Shown piece by piece: positions 1 through 8,054 of a stretch of DNA of 64,000 nt (the stretch's first letter is position 1; every line of letters begins with the position of its first letter). This DNA comes from Streptomyces shenzhenensis (GTDB taxonomy: Bacteria > Actinomycetota > Actinomycetes > Streptomycetales > Streptomycetaceae): positions 186,001 through 250,000 of the forward strand of contig NZ_PENI01000007.1 in NCBI RefSeq assembly GCF_003688995.1, given 5' to 3'. Under the pieces are notes generated by a model that worked only from the letters and a program-made list of their open reading frames with translations, was not told the origin of the DNA and searched no databases. Position numbers and translations under genes: made by a program.

Positions 1-13
1 CGGGCGCCGGTCC

Positions 14-766
14 TCAGCGCGCGGCCGGAACCGCCTCCGCCGACGCGGTCGCCCCGGGCCTCGGGTTCAGCAGCCGCTCGGCCAGCTCTCCGAAGAGCAG
101 GCCGAATCCGCCCCACAGGACGGCCTGAACGGCCAGGGCGGACAGCCGGAACCGCCACAGCAGGGCGGCCGGGAAGCCCGCCGGCACCTCGTCGACGACC
201 GGCAGGAACGCGTACGCCAGGCCGATCACCAGGGCGAACGCGGCGACCGCCACGACGGTGGCGTACCACGTGCCCAGCCGGGGTGCGAGCCGCCGGCCCA
301 GGACGGTGGCGGCGAGCGCGAGGAGCACGCTGAGCAGCATCATCAGGAAGTACAGGGCGGTCCGCCTGCCGATCGTGTCGGAGTCGCCGACCGACGGCGG
401 GTTGGCCGGGTACTTCAGGAACGGCACGACATACACGGCGACCAGCGCGCAGCCGGACAGCAGCAGCGCGGTCGCCCGGGGGCCGAACCGGCCCACGCGC
501 CCGAGGGCGAAACAGCAGGCGAGCGCGGCGATGCCGCCGAAGGCGACCCCGTAGACGAGGACACCGGTGGCAAGGCCGGCGGTGGACTGCAGGGAGCGGG
601 AGACGACCTCCGTCTCGTGCTCGTGGGCGTGGACGTCCTCGAAGCCGATCGCCTTGTCGACGCTCGGCTCACCGAGGAAGTAGGCCACGATCAGGGCGAG
701 CACGCCGGCCGCGAGACCGGCGAGCATGCCCCGTACCAGAAGGCCGCGTACGGTTGCGGAGTTCAT
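14..766 (-). CDS. cbtA: CbtA family cobalt transporter subunit
   Basis: The 250-residue protein is hydrophobic with about six membrane segments (first near residues 10-32). An early His-rich stretch (EDVHAHEHE, about residues 43-51) lies just after the first segment. This matches CbtA, the membrane subunit of a predicted cobalt uptake system known mainly from genomic context (cobalamin riboswitch plus CbtB partner). The gene follows cbtB by 21 bases on the same strand, so the two are probably one transcript controlled by the riboswitch upstream of cbtB. The ATG start directly follows the cbtB stop region, with a GAGGGG stretch as a somewhat distant ribosome site. Transport of cobalt rather than another divalent metal is inferred from family and riboswitch. 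Confidence 0.88.
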   Translation of the reverse strand: MNSATVRGLLVRGMLAGLAAGVLALIVAYFLGEPSVDKAIGFEDVHAHEHETEVVSRSLQSTAGLATGVLVYGVAFGGIAALACCFALGRVGRFGPRATALLLSGCALVAVYVVPFLKYPANPPSVGDSDTIGRRTALYFLMMLLSVLLALAATVLGRRLAPRLGTWYATVVAVAAFALVIGLAYAFLPVVDEVPAGFPAALLWRFRLSALAVQAVLWGGFGLLFGELAERLLNPRPGATASAEAVPAAR

Positions 767-787
767 GGTGTGCGGTGTCCCCTCGCG

Positions 788-1009
788 TCAGTGGCAGGGG
801 AAGCCGAGCAGGTGACGGGCGTCGTGCACCCATTCATGGACGTCCGTGCCGCTGAACACGGAGGTGGCGCCCTGCTCGGCGCCGACGAAGTAGAGCAGGA
901 CCAGCATCAGGATGCCGAAGAAGACCGCCCAGGGGGCTATCGCCCTCAGCGGCAACGTGGCGGGAACGACGGGGGTGGTGGCTGTCGGCCGGGCGACATG
1001 CTGCGCCAT
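788..1009 (-). CDS. cbtB: CbtB family cobalt transporter subunit
   Basis: This is a 73-residue protein with one membrane segment (about residues 24-43) and a C-terminal His-rich metal motif, HEWVHDARH (about residues 58-66), which is the hallmark of CbtB. The reading frame stays open further upstream, but the internal ATG at 1009 has an AGGAGG ribosome site at ideal distance and gives the normal family length, so I chose it. It is the first gene after the cobalamin riboswitch and precedes cbtA. The His cluster probably hands cobalt to the CbtA channel; this is a family inference. Confidence 0.88.
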   Translation of the reverse strand: MAQHVARPTATTPVVPATLPLRAIAPWAVFFGILMLVLLYFVGAEQGATSVFSGTDVHEWVHDARHLLGFPCH

Positions 1010-1044
1010 GGCAGGACCTCCTCTGGGAGTTCGCGTCCCATCTC

Positions 1045-1185
1045 GGTGGTGCACAGGACGACAGTCACGGGTCTGACTCACGAGCGGCCCGGGGGCTCTC
1101 GCACACAGTGGCGCGACCGTGCCGGATTTCCACCGGCTTCCGTCGTACCGTCGTCGATATCGCAGAGACCGTACCGCGTGGCGCG
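1045..1185 (-). promoter_or_regulatory. Cobalamin (AdoCbl) riboswitch upstream of cbtBA
   Basis: On the minus strand the leader contains the cobalamin-riboswitch core: GAAGCCGGTGGAAATCCGG (complement of about 1122-1140) followed by CGCGCCACTGT (complement of about 1104-1114), which holds the B12-box GCCACTG. A downstream GAGTCAGACC segment matches the usual AGTCAGA part. The ends are approximate. The element lies 36 or more bases upstream of cbtB, so corrinoid should repress cobalt uptake. The order riboswitch-cbtB-cbtA is the classical arrangement for this transporter. Confidence 0.93.
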
Positions 1186-1291
1186 TACACGGCCAAGACC
1201 GCGCCCGCCTCGGGTGATCTTCCACGCGCGACCGAGTCGGTGGTACGGCCGGGCCGGGAACCCGCGGCGACGGGCCCCCGGCCGGCTCGGC

Positions 1292-2365
1292 TCAGCGGGT
1301 CCGCGTGCCGCTGCCGGGTCCGCGGAGCCCCAGTTCACGGTCGCCGAGCGGGGCGAAGAAGCGCTCCACATCGGCGTCGGTGACCTCGGCGAGGGTCGCC
1401 GGGGACCAGCGCGGCCTGCGGTCCTTGTCGATGATCTGGGCGCGGATGCCCTCCACCAGGTCCGGGGTGCTCAGGGCCGCGCAGGAGACGCGGTACTCCT
1501 GGTCGAGGACGCTCTCCAGCGAGCCCAGCCGCCGGGCGCGGCGCAGCGCGGTCAGGGTGACCTTGAGCGCGGTGGGCGACTTGGCGAGCAGGGTCTCGGC
1601 CGCCTCCTTCGCGGCCGGGTCGCCGTGGGCGAGCAGCCGCTCGACGATCTCCTCGACCGTGCCGGCGCCGTAGCAGCCGTCGATCCACCCCCGCCACCCG
1701 GCCAACTCTCCCAGCGGCGCCGGCTGTTCATGGCGGGCGAGGACGTCCCGCACGGGCGCGTGCGCGAGCTCGCCGACGAGACGGCGCAGGTCCCCGGAGG
1801 GTACGTAGTGGTCGGCGAGCCCGCACGACAGCGCGTCGGCGGCGCCGATCTGAGCGCCCGTCAGGGCGAGGTGGGTGCCCAGTTCGCCCGGGGCGCGGGC
1901 GAGCAGATGGGTGCCGCCGACGTCGGGGACGAATCCGATACCGGTCTCGGGCATGGCGATCCGGGACCGCTCGGTGACGATCCGGACCCCGCCGTGCGCG
2001 GACACACCCACGCCGCCGCCCATGACGATGCCGTCCATGACGGCGACGTACGGCTTGGGGTAGCGGGCGATGCGGGCGTTGAGGTGGTACTCGTCGCGCC
2101 AGAACGCGGCCGCTGCGGCGCCGTCCCCGTCCCGGGCGTCGTCGTGGACGGCGCGGATGTCGCCTCCGGCGCACAGGCCCCGCTCCCCCGCGCCGGTGAG
2201 GACGACGGTCGCCACGGCCGGGTCGTGCTCCCACGCGCCGAGCGCCGCGTCGATGCGCCGCACCATGGTGTGGTTCAGTGCGTTGAGGGCCCTGGGCCGG
2301 TTGAGGGTGATGTACGCGGCCCGCCCCTCGGTGTGCAGCAGGACGGGTTCCTCGGTGCCGCTCAT
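1292..2365 (-). CDS. Enoyl-CoA hydratase/isomerase family, 3-hydroxyisobutyryl-CoA hydrolase type
   Basis: This 357-residue crotonase-fold protein has the oxyanion-hole region LCAGGDIRAVH (residues 64-74), the glycine-rich GIVMGGGVGVSAHGG (112-126) and the segment PETGIGFVPDVGG (139-151), where Glu140 and Asp148 correspond to the catalytic acids of 3-hydroxyisobutyryl-CoA hydrolase. The length is that of this hydrolase rather than of ordinary 260-residue hydratases. The predicted reaction frees 3-hydroxyisobutyrate from its CoA ester in valine breakdown. The ATG at 2365 follows GGAGG. No other valine-pathway gene is adjacent, so it appears to be a single-gene unit. Confidence 0.85.
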   Translation of the reverse strand: MSGTEEPVLLHTEGRAAYITLNRPRALNALNHTMVRRIDAALGAWEHDPAVATVVLTGAGERGLCAGGDIRAVHDDARDGDGAAAAAFWRDEYHLNARIARYPKPYVAVMDGIVMGGGVGVSAHGGVRIVTERSRIAMPETGIGFVPDVGGTHLLARAPGELGTHLALTGAQIGAADALSCGLADHYVPSGDLRRLVGELAHAPVRDVLARHEQPAPLGELAGWRGWIDGCYGAGTVEEIVERLLAHGDPAAKEAAETLLAKSPTALKVTLTALRRARRLGSLESVLDQEYRVSCAALSTPDLVEGIRAQIIDKDRRPRWSPATLAEVTDADVERFFAPLGDRELGLRGPGSGTRTR

Positions 2366-3041
2366 CCGGACGCCTCCGGTACTTCACGGGCCACGATGAC
2401 GCGCATGGTCTTGTCGGTTCCTTCCGGTGCTCGGCGGTACGCGGGGTCAGGGACGATCTTCTCCCACGGGGCGTTCGCCGAACAGACCGCATCCGCTGTG
2501 CGGCCGGGGCACCGCACGCGCCGGGTGAGGGCACGGGTGCAGGGAGTTGCGGGGGGATTTCGTTCCGCTCATGGGCGGATCCGATGGCCCGCATCGGCAC
2601 GGGCCCGCCGCGCGGCCGGACCGTCCGGTCCTGGCGCAGGCCGGTGGCCTGCCGTGATGCGCCGCTCATGGCCTGCGGTCATGAAACCCACGGCCGGTGA
2701 GCGGAGATACGTGTCGACCCGCTGACGGCGTGACCCGGCCGGCGGAGGCGCTCGCCGAGGTGTGCAGATCCCCCGGCGCCGTCCTAACATGGCCAGGTCC
2801 GTTGCATACGGTCCCCGTCCGGTGGGAACGGGCCCCTCCCGGGTCGCGCGCCACGCCGCGATCACGGTCGTGCGGATGCGGCGCCGGAACACCTTCACCC
2901 GCCCCGCGCCGGACTCGCCGGGACCCATGACGCACCGCCGATCGCCACCCCCCACGCATACGTCGGCCCGTGCGCTCCCGCCCCGGCCGACGAGCCCGGA
3001 GAACAGCCCGGGACCCGCACCGATCGTGAGGTGAGGACAGC
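2366..3041. other. Long intergenic region without a convincing gene
   Basis: About 676 bases separate the divergent genes on either side. Open frames exist in several registers, as expected at this GC content, but none has both a ribosome site and a protein-like composition; their translations are Arg/Pro/Gly rich. The region must contain both divergent promoters. I found no recognisable repeat, RNA or operator in it. Confidence 0.6.
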
Positions 3042-4517
3042 ATGAGCGAACCGCACGGAACCCAGGAATCCGCCACCTACGACGTGGTCGTGCTGGGCGC
3101 CGGTCCGGTCGGCCAGAACGTCGCGGACCGCGCCCGCGCCGCCGGCCTCTCCGTGGCCGTCGTGGAACGCGAACTCGTCGGCGGTGAGTGCAGCTACTGG
3201 GCCTGCATCCCCAGCAAGGCGCTGCTGCGGCCGGTCATCGCGGTCGCCGACGCCCGCCGCGTGGACGGGGCCCGGCAGGCCGTCACGGGCCGGCTCGACA
3301 CCGACGGCGTGTTCGCCCGCCGCAACCGGTACGTCGCCGACTGGGACGACTCCGGACAGGCCCGGCGGGTCAAGTCCATCGGCGCCGACCTGTACCGCGG
3401 CCAAGGCCGCCTCGACGGCCCCCGACGGGTCACCGTCACCCGGGACGACGGCGTGCGCCGGCATCTCACGGCGCGGCACGCGGTGGCCGTCGCCACCGGC
3501 AGCCGTCCGGTGCTGCCGGACATCCCGGGCATCGCGGAGGCCCGGCCCTGGACGAACCGGCACGGCACCGACTCCGGTACGGTGCCCGCCCGGCTCGCCA
3601 TCGTCGGCGGCGGCGGAGTCGGCGTCGAGATGGCCACCCTCTGGCAGGGCCTCGGCTCCCAGGTCACCCTGCTCGTCCGCCGCCGGCTGCTGCCCCGCAT
3701 GGAAGCCTTCGCCGGGGAGCTGGTCGCCCACGGTCTGGCCGAGGCCGGCGTGGATGTGCGGATCGGGGTGCGGGTGACCGCCCTGCGCCGGCCGGACCCG
3801 GCCGGACCGGTCACGCTCACCGTCGACGACGGCAGCGAACTGGAGGCCGACGAGGTCCTGTTCGCCACCGGCCGCACACCCGGCACCGACGACATCGGCC
3901 TGGACACGGTGGGCCTCACCCCGGGTTCCTGGCTGGACGTCGACACGACCTGCCTGGTCCGGGGCGTCAACGGGGACTGGCTGTACGCCCTCGGTGACGT
4001 CAACCACCGTGCCCTGCTGACCCATCAGGGCAAGTACCAGGCCAGGACCGCCGGTGACGCGATCGGCGCCCGCGCGGCCGGTCTGCCGCTGGACGACGGG
4101 CCCTGGGGCGATCACGCCACCACCGCCGACCAGCACGCGGTGCCGCAGGTCTTCTTCACCGACCCGGAGGCGGGCGCGGTGGGCCTGACCGCCGGGCAGG
4201 CGGAGCGCGCCGGGTACCGCGTCCGCGCCGTCGACCTCGACTTCGACGCCGCCCAGGGTGCCAACCTCTACGCCGACGGCTATCAGGGCCACGCCCGGCT
4301 GGTCGTCGACCTCGACCGGGAGATCCTGCTCGGCGTGACCTTCGTCGGCCCGGGGGTGAGTGAACTCCTGCATTCCGCGACCGTCGCCGTGGCGGGCGAG
4401 GTTCCGCTCAAGCGGCTGAGGCACGCCGTCGCGTGCTTCCCGACCGTGAGCGAGATCTGGCTGTTCCTGCTCGCCGCCTGCCGGCGCGAGCACGAACAGA
4501 CGCGGACCGGCAGCTGA
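3042..4517 (+). CDS. FAD-dependent pyridine nucleotide-disulfide oxidoreductase
   Basis: This 491-residue flavoprotein belongs to the dihydrolipoamide dehydrogenase/mercuric reductase family. It has the FAD-binding VLGAGPVGQNVA (17-28), the redox disulfide GGECSYWACIPSK (47-59; Cys50 and Cys55), a second NAD(P) nucleotide fold starting IVGGGGVGVEMA near residue 187, and a C-terminal dimer domain. In true dihydrolipoamide dehydrogenases the C terminus carries an HPT-SE motif with the acid-base His; here the aligned stretch is CFPTVSE, with Phe instead of His. The physiological substrate is therefore uncertain. The ATG follows GTGAGGACAGC. There is no neighbouring 2-oxoacid dehydrogenase complex, which also argues against a standard E3 role. 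Confidence 0.88.
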   Translation: MSEPHGTQESATYDVVVLGAGPVGQNVADRARAAGLSVAVVERELVGGECSYWACIPSKALLRPVIAVADARRVDGARQAVTGRLDTDGVFARRNRYVADWDDSGQARRVKSIGADLYRGQGRLDGPRRVTVTRDDGVRRHLTARHAVAVATGSRPVLPDIPGIAEARPWTNRHGTDSGTVPARLAIVGGGGVGVEMATLWQGLGSQVTLLVRRRLLPRMEAFAGELVAHGLAEAGVDVRIGVRVTALRRPDPAGPVTLTVDDGSELEADEVLFATGRTPGTDDIGLDTVGLTPGSWLDVDTTCLVRGVNGDWLYALGDVNHRALLTHQGKYQARTAGDAIGARAAGLPLDDGPWGDHATTADQHAVPQVFFTDPEAGAVGLTAGQAERAGYRVRAVDLDFDAAQGANLYADGYQGHARLVVDLDREILLGVTFVGPGVSELLHSATVAVAGEVPLKRLRHAVACFPTVSEIWLFLLAACRREHEQTRTGS

Positions 4518-4987
4518 CGCCGTGTGTCCGGTGCCGTTCGGCGCCGGTTCGCGGGACGGCGGGGAGAACACCAGGCCGGCCCGGTCCAGCGTGGCCGCGA
4601 TGAGGTCGGCGTTGCGCTGGCCGGTACCGAGCGCCCATGCGCGGGCCTCCGCGGGGTACTTGCCGTACGCCACATGCCGCCGGATGAGCCGGTCCAGCCG
4701 TGTCTCCTCGCCGGTGGCGAGGTACCGGGTAGTTGCCCTCCATGATGACCAGCGGTGTCCCGACCGGAACCGGGATGCCCGTCGGCTCGCGCAGCCGGCG
4801 AAGCAGCGCCGTGTGTCCCGCGGCGTCGAAGGTGTCCGGTGCGCCCTTGCGCCGCCGCCGGCCGAGCCGTTCCAGTTCGCTGTTGGCCAGGTGGAAGGCC
4901 AGCGTGGACTTTCCGGAACCCGGCGCACCGACGATGCCCAGCAGCGCGCACCGCCGGGGCCCGTGCGCACAGGTCGGAGAAGGCCAT
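4518..4987 (-). pseudogene. Decayed P-loop nucleoside/uridine kinase-like gene
   Basis: On the minus strand one frame encodes LLGIVGAPGSGKSTLAF, a textbook Walker A, and continues to a VIMEGNYP stretch typical of the uridine-kinase/CoaA-like family. Immediately after this the homology jumps to another frame, YLATGEETRLDRLIRRH followed by KYPAEARAWALG. About 40 residues normally between these two blocks are absent. The N-terminal MAFSDLCARA segment near 4987 is in yet another frame relative to the Walker A. So there are at least two frameshifts plus an internal deletion, and no functional product is expected. It abuts the 3' end of the oxidoreductase gene tail to tail. Confidence 0.75.
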
Positions 4988-5033
4988 CGCCCCGCGTTCC
5001 TCCAGCTGAGGGCTGACTGGCGTGCCGGTCACG

Positions 5034-5207
5034 CTAGGCCGGTGCGGCGGGCGTGTCCATCGCCACGGCCCCCACCACACAGAAGGGATGCCCGGCCGGG
5101 TCCGTGAAGACCCGCCAACGCTCCCCGCCCAACTGCTGCTCCGGCTTGGCTGCACCCGACTCCAGCAGCAGAGCCTCGGCCTCGGCGAGGTCGTCGACAG
5201 CCGTCAT
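5034..5207 (-). pseudogene. C-terminal relic of a VOC (glyoxalase/bleomycin-resistance) family gene
   Basis: The minus strand from about 5207 to the TAG at 5034 encodes roughly 57 residues with VDDLAEAEALLLESGA and ERWRVFTDPAGHPFC. These are the usual dimer-domain helix and terminal strand of small VOC proteins (normally about 115-130 residues). The upstream half is missing: frames before 5207 show no VOC homology. It lies next to the kinase relic, so this stretch seems to have undergone deletions. Confidence 0.6.
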
Positions 5208-5367
5208 GTGCGGGCCCGAACTCGTGCGCTGTCACACCGTAATGACCCACGCCTCGCATTGCGGCGTCACCGCGAGCGCGCGGCGCACCGGCGCCCTTCG
5301 CCGAAGCGGCCCAGCCGGGCCGTGGGGCGCCGCACCGTGTCGTCCACCGCGATGCGGGATGTGGTCG

Positions 5368-5748
5368 TCACGTGGTGAAGCGGGCGCGGGAGGTTTCGAT
5401 GTGGCTGAGGTATCGGTGGGTCCAGGCGCACATTCCGTCGACGGTCGCTCTGAGGCCCTGGCCCGGCTCGGTGAGGGTGTACTCGACCCGCGGCGGCACG
5501 GTGGGGTGCACCGTCCGCTCGACCAGGCCGTTGCGCTCCAGCATGCGCAGGTTCTGGGTGAGCATCTTGTGGCTGATGCCCTCGATCTCGTTCCGCAACT
5601 CGCTGAAGCGCAGGGTGCGTTCACCGAGGGACTCGATGATCAGGAACGCCCACTTGTTGGCGACGTCCGAGAAGATCTCCCGCGCCAGGGAGTCCGCACG
5701 GGTGAGATCCGCGTCGTCGACGGAGCCCTTGAGCCGCTTGGTCACCAT
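5368..5748 (-). CDS. HxlR family winged-helix transcriptional regulator
   Basis: This 126-residue protein contains a single HxlR-type winged helix: KWAFLIIESLGERTLRFSELRNEI (about 32-55), ISHKMLTQNLRMLERNGLVERTV (recognition helix, about 58-80) and the PPRVEYTLTEPG wing (about 84-95). It is transcribed divergently from the Rid gene, with about 100 bases between start codons, so it probably controls that gene and itself. No ligand-sensing domain or redox Cys is obvious: the only Cys is in MCAW near residue 108. Confidence 0.9.
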   Translation of the reverse strand: MVTKRLKGSVDDADLTRADSLAREIFSDVANKWAFLIIESLGERTLRFSELRNEIEGISHKMLTQNLRMLERNGLVERTVHPTVPPRVEYTLTEPGQGLRATVDGMCAWTHRYLSHIETSRARFTT

Positions 5749-5849
5749 GAGGTTCCCCAGTCACTGAAAAGTGCGTTCTTCCATGTCAGCGAACACTCTC
5801 CTACGGTTTCCGAGTAACTACAAGAGAGCACAGCAAGGAGACAGCCGAC
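5749..5849. promoter_or_regulatory. Divergent promoter region between HxlR regulator and Rid gene
   Basis: This 101-base spacer has locally lower GC than the coding DNA. It includes the small palindrome CACTGAAAAGTG (about 5764-5775) and a wider pair CTCTC...GAGAG (about 5801 and 5822) enclosing GAGTAACTAC. HxlR regulators commonly bind such dyads in the divergent spacer. Which dyad is the operator cannot be decided by eye. Confidence 0.4.
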
Positions 5850-6257
5850 ATGGCCATCGCCCTCGTCAACCCCGGCGGACTGCCGGTCATCGACGTCTAC
5901 CGCCAGGTGTCGGTGGCGTCCGGCTCGAAGCTGGTCTTCGTCGCCGGGCAGGTCGCCTGGGACGCGGACGGCGTCACGGTCGGCAAGGACGACCTCGCCG
6001 CCCAGGTCGAGCAGTGCTACCTCAACGTCGGCACCGCCCTGTCCGAGGTCGGCGGCACCTTCGCCGACCTGGCCAAGCTGACCGTGCACGTCGTGGACTG
6101 GACCCCCGACAAGATGCCGCTGCTGCTGGCGGGGATCGACCGGGCGGCGGCACGCCTCGGCGTCACCCCCGCACCGCCCGCCACGCTCCTCGGCGTCGCG
6201 GCGCTCGACGTGCCCGAGCACCTGGTCGAGGTGGAGGCCGTCGCGGTCCTCGACTGA
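5850..6257 (+). CDS. Rid (YjgF/YER057c/UK114) family protein
   Basis: This 135-residue protein has the compact Rid fold: VFVAGQVAWDADG near residue 30, LTVHVVDWTPDK near 77 and a C-terminal EHLVEVEAVAVL strand. RidA deaminates reactive 2-aminoacrylate-type enamines using a conserved Arg in the PxR segment. Here the aligned segment reads APPATLLGVAAL, with Thr in place of that Arg, so the protein belongs to a non-RidA subgroup and may not be an imine deaminase. It is divergent from HxlR and preceded by AAGGAGAC. The substrate is unknown. Confidence 0.88.
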   Translation: MAIALVNPGGLPVIDVYRQVSVASGSKLVFVAGQVAWDADGVTVGKDDLAAQVEQCYLNVGTALSEVGGTFADLAKLTVHVVDWTPDKMPLLLAGIDRAAARLGVTPAPPATLLGVAALDVPEHLVEVEAVAVLD

Positions 6258-6267
6258 GCCCGGGGCG

Positions 6268-7125
6268 TCAGCCGGACTGGAGGACGAAGTCGTACTCGGC
6301 GTGCAGATACGGGGCGTCGAGCCGGCTTCCGTCGGGCGCGCCGCCCGCCGGGCGTGCGGTGAACGGCACGATCAGCGCGTCCTTCGTACCGAACACGACG
6401 TCGCTGTCCAGGTAGTCGCTGCCCGCCCGGAACAGATGGGTGATCAGCTTCCGGTAGCCGGGTTCGTCGATGAGGAAGTGGATGTGCGCGGGCCGGAAGT
6501 AGCTGATGTCGGTCGCGCGGATGAGGTCGCCGACGGGGCCGTCCATGGGGATGGCGTACCCGCGCGGGGCGATGGTGCGGATGCAGTAGCTGCCGTCCGC
6601 CGCGGTCCGGTACCTGGCCCGCAGCCGTGCCTCGTCGACCTCGGGGAGCTGGGCCTCGTACGCGCCGTCGGCGTCGGCCTGCCAGACGTCCAGCACGGCG
6701 TCCGCGACGGGCCGTCCCTCGGTGTCGGTGACCTTGCCGGTGACGAACAGCGGGGTTCCCGGGATGCCGTCGGACATGTCGAAGCCGCGCGGGACGGTCG
6801 GTGAGCCGTCGATGTGGAAGGGGCCCAGCACCGTGGCGGGCGTCGCCTCCGCCGTGAAACGGTTGTTCAACTGCACCACGAGCATGCTCAGTCCGAGCAC
6901 GTCCGAGGTGAGGATCAGCTCCTGACGCTTGTCGTCGCAGGTCTGGCCGGCCGCGGTGAGCCACTGGATCGCGGCCGTCCACTCGTCCTCGGTGAGCCGC
7001 ACCTCCCGGGCGAACGCGTGCAGATGGCGGACCAGTGCGCTCATCAGCTCCGCCATTCTCGGGGAGTGCGCGGTGGCCCAGCGCTCGGCGGCCAGCTCGG
7101 TGATGTTGTCCTCGTCGACGAACAC
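6268..7125 (-). CDS. Intradiol ring-cleavage dioxygenase (hydroxyquinol/catechol 1,2-dioxygenase type)
   Basis: This 285-residue protein has an N-terminal helical dimer domain (about 1-98) followed by LGPFHIDGSP and the dioxygenase beta-sandwich. The iron(III) ligands expected for the family are all present: Tyr156 (GAYEAQ), Tyr190 (RGYAIP), and His214 and His216 (RPAHIHF). The length and N-terminal domain fit hydroxyquinol 1,2-dioxygenase, which opens 1,2,4-trihydroxybenzene to maleylacetate, better than protocatechuate dioxygenase. The start is GTG with AAGGAG eight bases upstream. It lies tail to tail with the Rid gene and upstream of the lyase/CoA-transferase pair but in the same direction, so it may be last in that transcript (86-base gap). 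Confidence 0.9.
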   Translation of the reverse strand: MFVDEDNITELAAERWATAHSPRMAELMSALVRHLHAFAREVRLTEDEWTAAIQWLTAAGQTCDDKRQELILTSDVLGLSMLVVQLNNRFTAEATPATVLGPFHIDGSPTVPRGFDMSDGIPGTPLFVTGKVTDTEGRPVADAVLDVWQADADGAYEAQLPEVDEARLRARYRTAADGSYCIRTIAPRGYAIPMDGPVGDLIRATDISYFRPAHIHFLIDEPGYRKLITHLFRAGSDYLDSDVVFGTKDALIVPFTARPAGGAPDGSRLDAPYLHAEYDFVLQSG

Positions 7126-7211
7126 GTTGCTGCTCCTTGGTCTGCGGTACGGAGTGCGGGGGCGGCGTGCGAAGGTGCGGCGCGGGCGGCGGACGGCGCG
7201 GTGCCGGCGGG

Positions 7212-8054
7212 TCAGCCGTCGCGCCGTGCCTCCGTGAGCGGTTCCGGTACGTAGGGGTCGGGCGGGACGGCGGTGTTGTTGCGGTCGACGGACAGGAAGA
7301 CGTCCCGTGCGACCGGGTGGCGCAGCTCCTCGGCGAGCTGTCCGATCAGTCCGGCCGTGCGCGCCAGCAGGGCGAAGGCGCGCAGCAGTGGCAGCGGCAG
7401 CCCCAGGTCGGCGAGCGCGGCGCCGCAGACCCCTGCTCCGTTGAGCGGGAGCGTGCGTCCCAGCACGGCGGGGTGGACCCGGCCGATGGCGGCGAACAGC
7501 TGGAGGTGCGGTCCGAAGCGGCCTTCCTCCGTGGCGATCCGCATGAGCCGGGCGGTGCGGGGATCGCCCTCCTTGTGCACATGATGTCCGAGCCCGGGGA
7601 CGAGCTCTCCGGCCGCGTGCCGCTCGCGCACCGTGCGCAGCGCGATCTCGTCCCAGCCCGCCTCGTCGGTGGGCAGCACGCCGGCCAGGGACTCCAGGAC
7701 GTCGTGCAGCAGACGGCCGGTGTCCTCGGTGACGCCGAGGAAGCGCGAGCCGCCGCCGAGCAGTCCCGCGGCCAGCGCGCCCTGGACGGAGTCCGGCGCG
7801 GAGAGGTAGGTCAGGCGGGTGACGATGGCGGTGGGGGTGAACCCGTGGTCCGCCAGCGCGGCGAGCACCGCCTCGAAGACACGTGTCTCGCCGGGGGTGG
7901 GCCGCCGCTGGGTGGCCAGCCAGAACGCCAGCTCGCCGAAGCCGACCGAGCCCATGATGTCCTCGGCCAGGTCGTGTCCGAGCAGGGTGATGGTCGTCGG
8001 GTCGGAAGCGCCGAGGGCGGTGGGGTAGCCGGGGCGGGTCGTCGGGTCAGCCAT
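7212..8054 (-). CDS. Citrate synthase-superfamily lyase (citryl-CoA lyase type)
   Basis: The frame is open upstream, but the ATG at 8054 (MADPTTRPGYP) overlaps the end of the preceding CoA-transferase by eight bases and gives 280 residues, about the size of stand-alone citryl-CoA lyases. The citrate-synthase signature is visible as VPGLGHHVHKEGDPRTAR (about residues 125-142), with the active-site His. The protein is shorter than genuine citrate synthase (about 370-430 residues). With the linked CoA-transferase, a likely scheme is activation of a citrate-like hydroxy acid to its CoA ester, then cleavage to acetyl-CoA (or an analogue) and a 2-oxoacid. The actual substrate is not determined by sequence. 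Confidence 0.82.
   Translation of the reverse strand: MADPTTRPGYPTALGASDPTTITLLGHDLAEDIMGSVGFGELAFWLATQRRPTPGETRVFEAVLAALADHGFTPTAIVTRLTYLSAPDSVQGALAAGLLGGGSRFLGVTEDTGRLLHDVLESLAGVLPTDEAGWDEIALRTVRERHAAGELVPGLGHHVHKEGDPRTARLMRIATEEGRFGPHLQLFAAIGRVHPAVLGRTLPLNGAGVCGAALADLGLPLPLLRAFALLARTAGLIGQLAEELRHPVARDVFLSVDRNNTAVPPDPYVPEPLTEARRDG

Noticed and set aside
617..2725. Very long plus-strand open frame of 702 codons opposite cbtA, cbtB and the hydrolase gene
   Set aside because: It is the shadow of minus-strand genes with strong codon bias; its translation is Gly/Arg/Asp-rich without domains and crosses the riboswitch.
2569..3034. Possible small genes in the 2.4-3.0 kb spacer on either strand
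   Set aside because: None has a good ribosome site plus protein-like composition, and candidates overlap each other and the neighbouring promoter.
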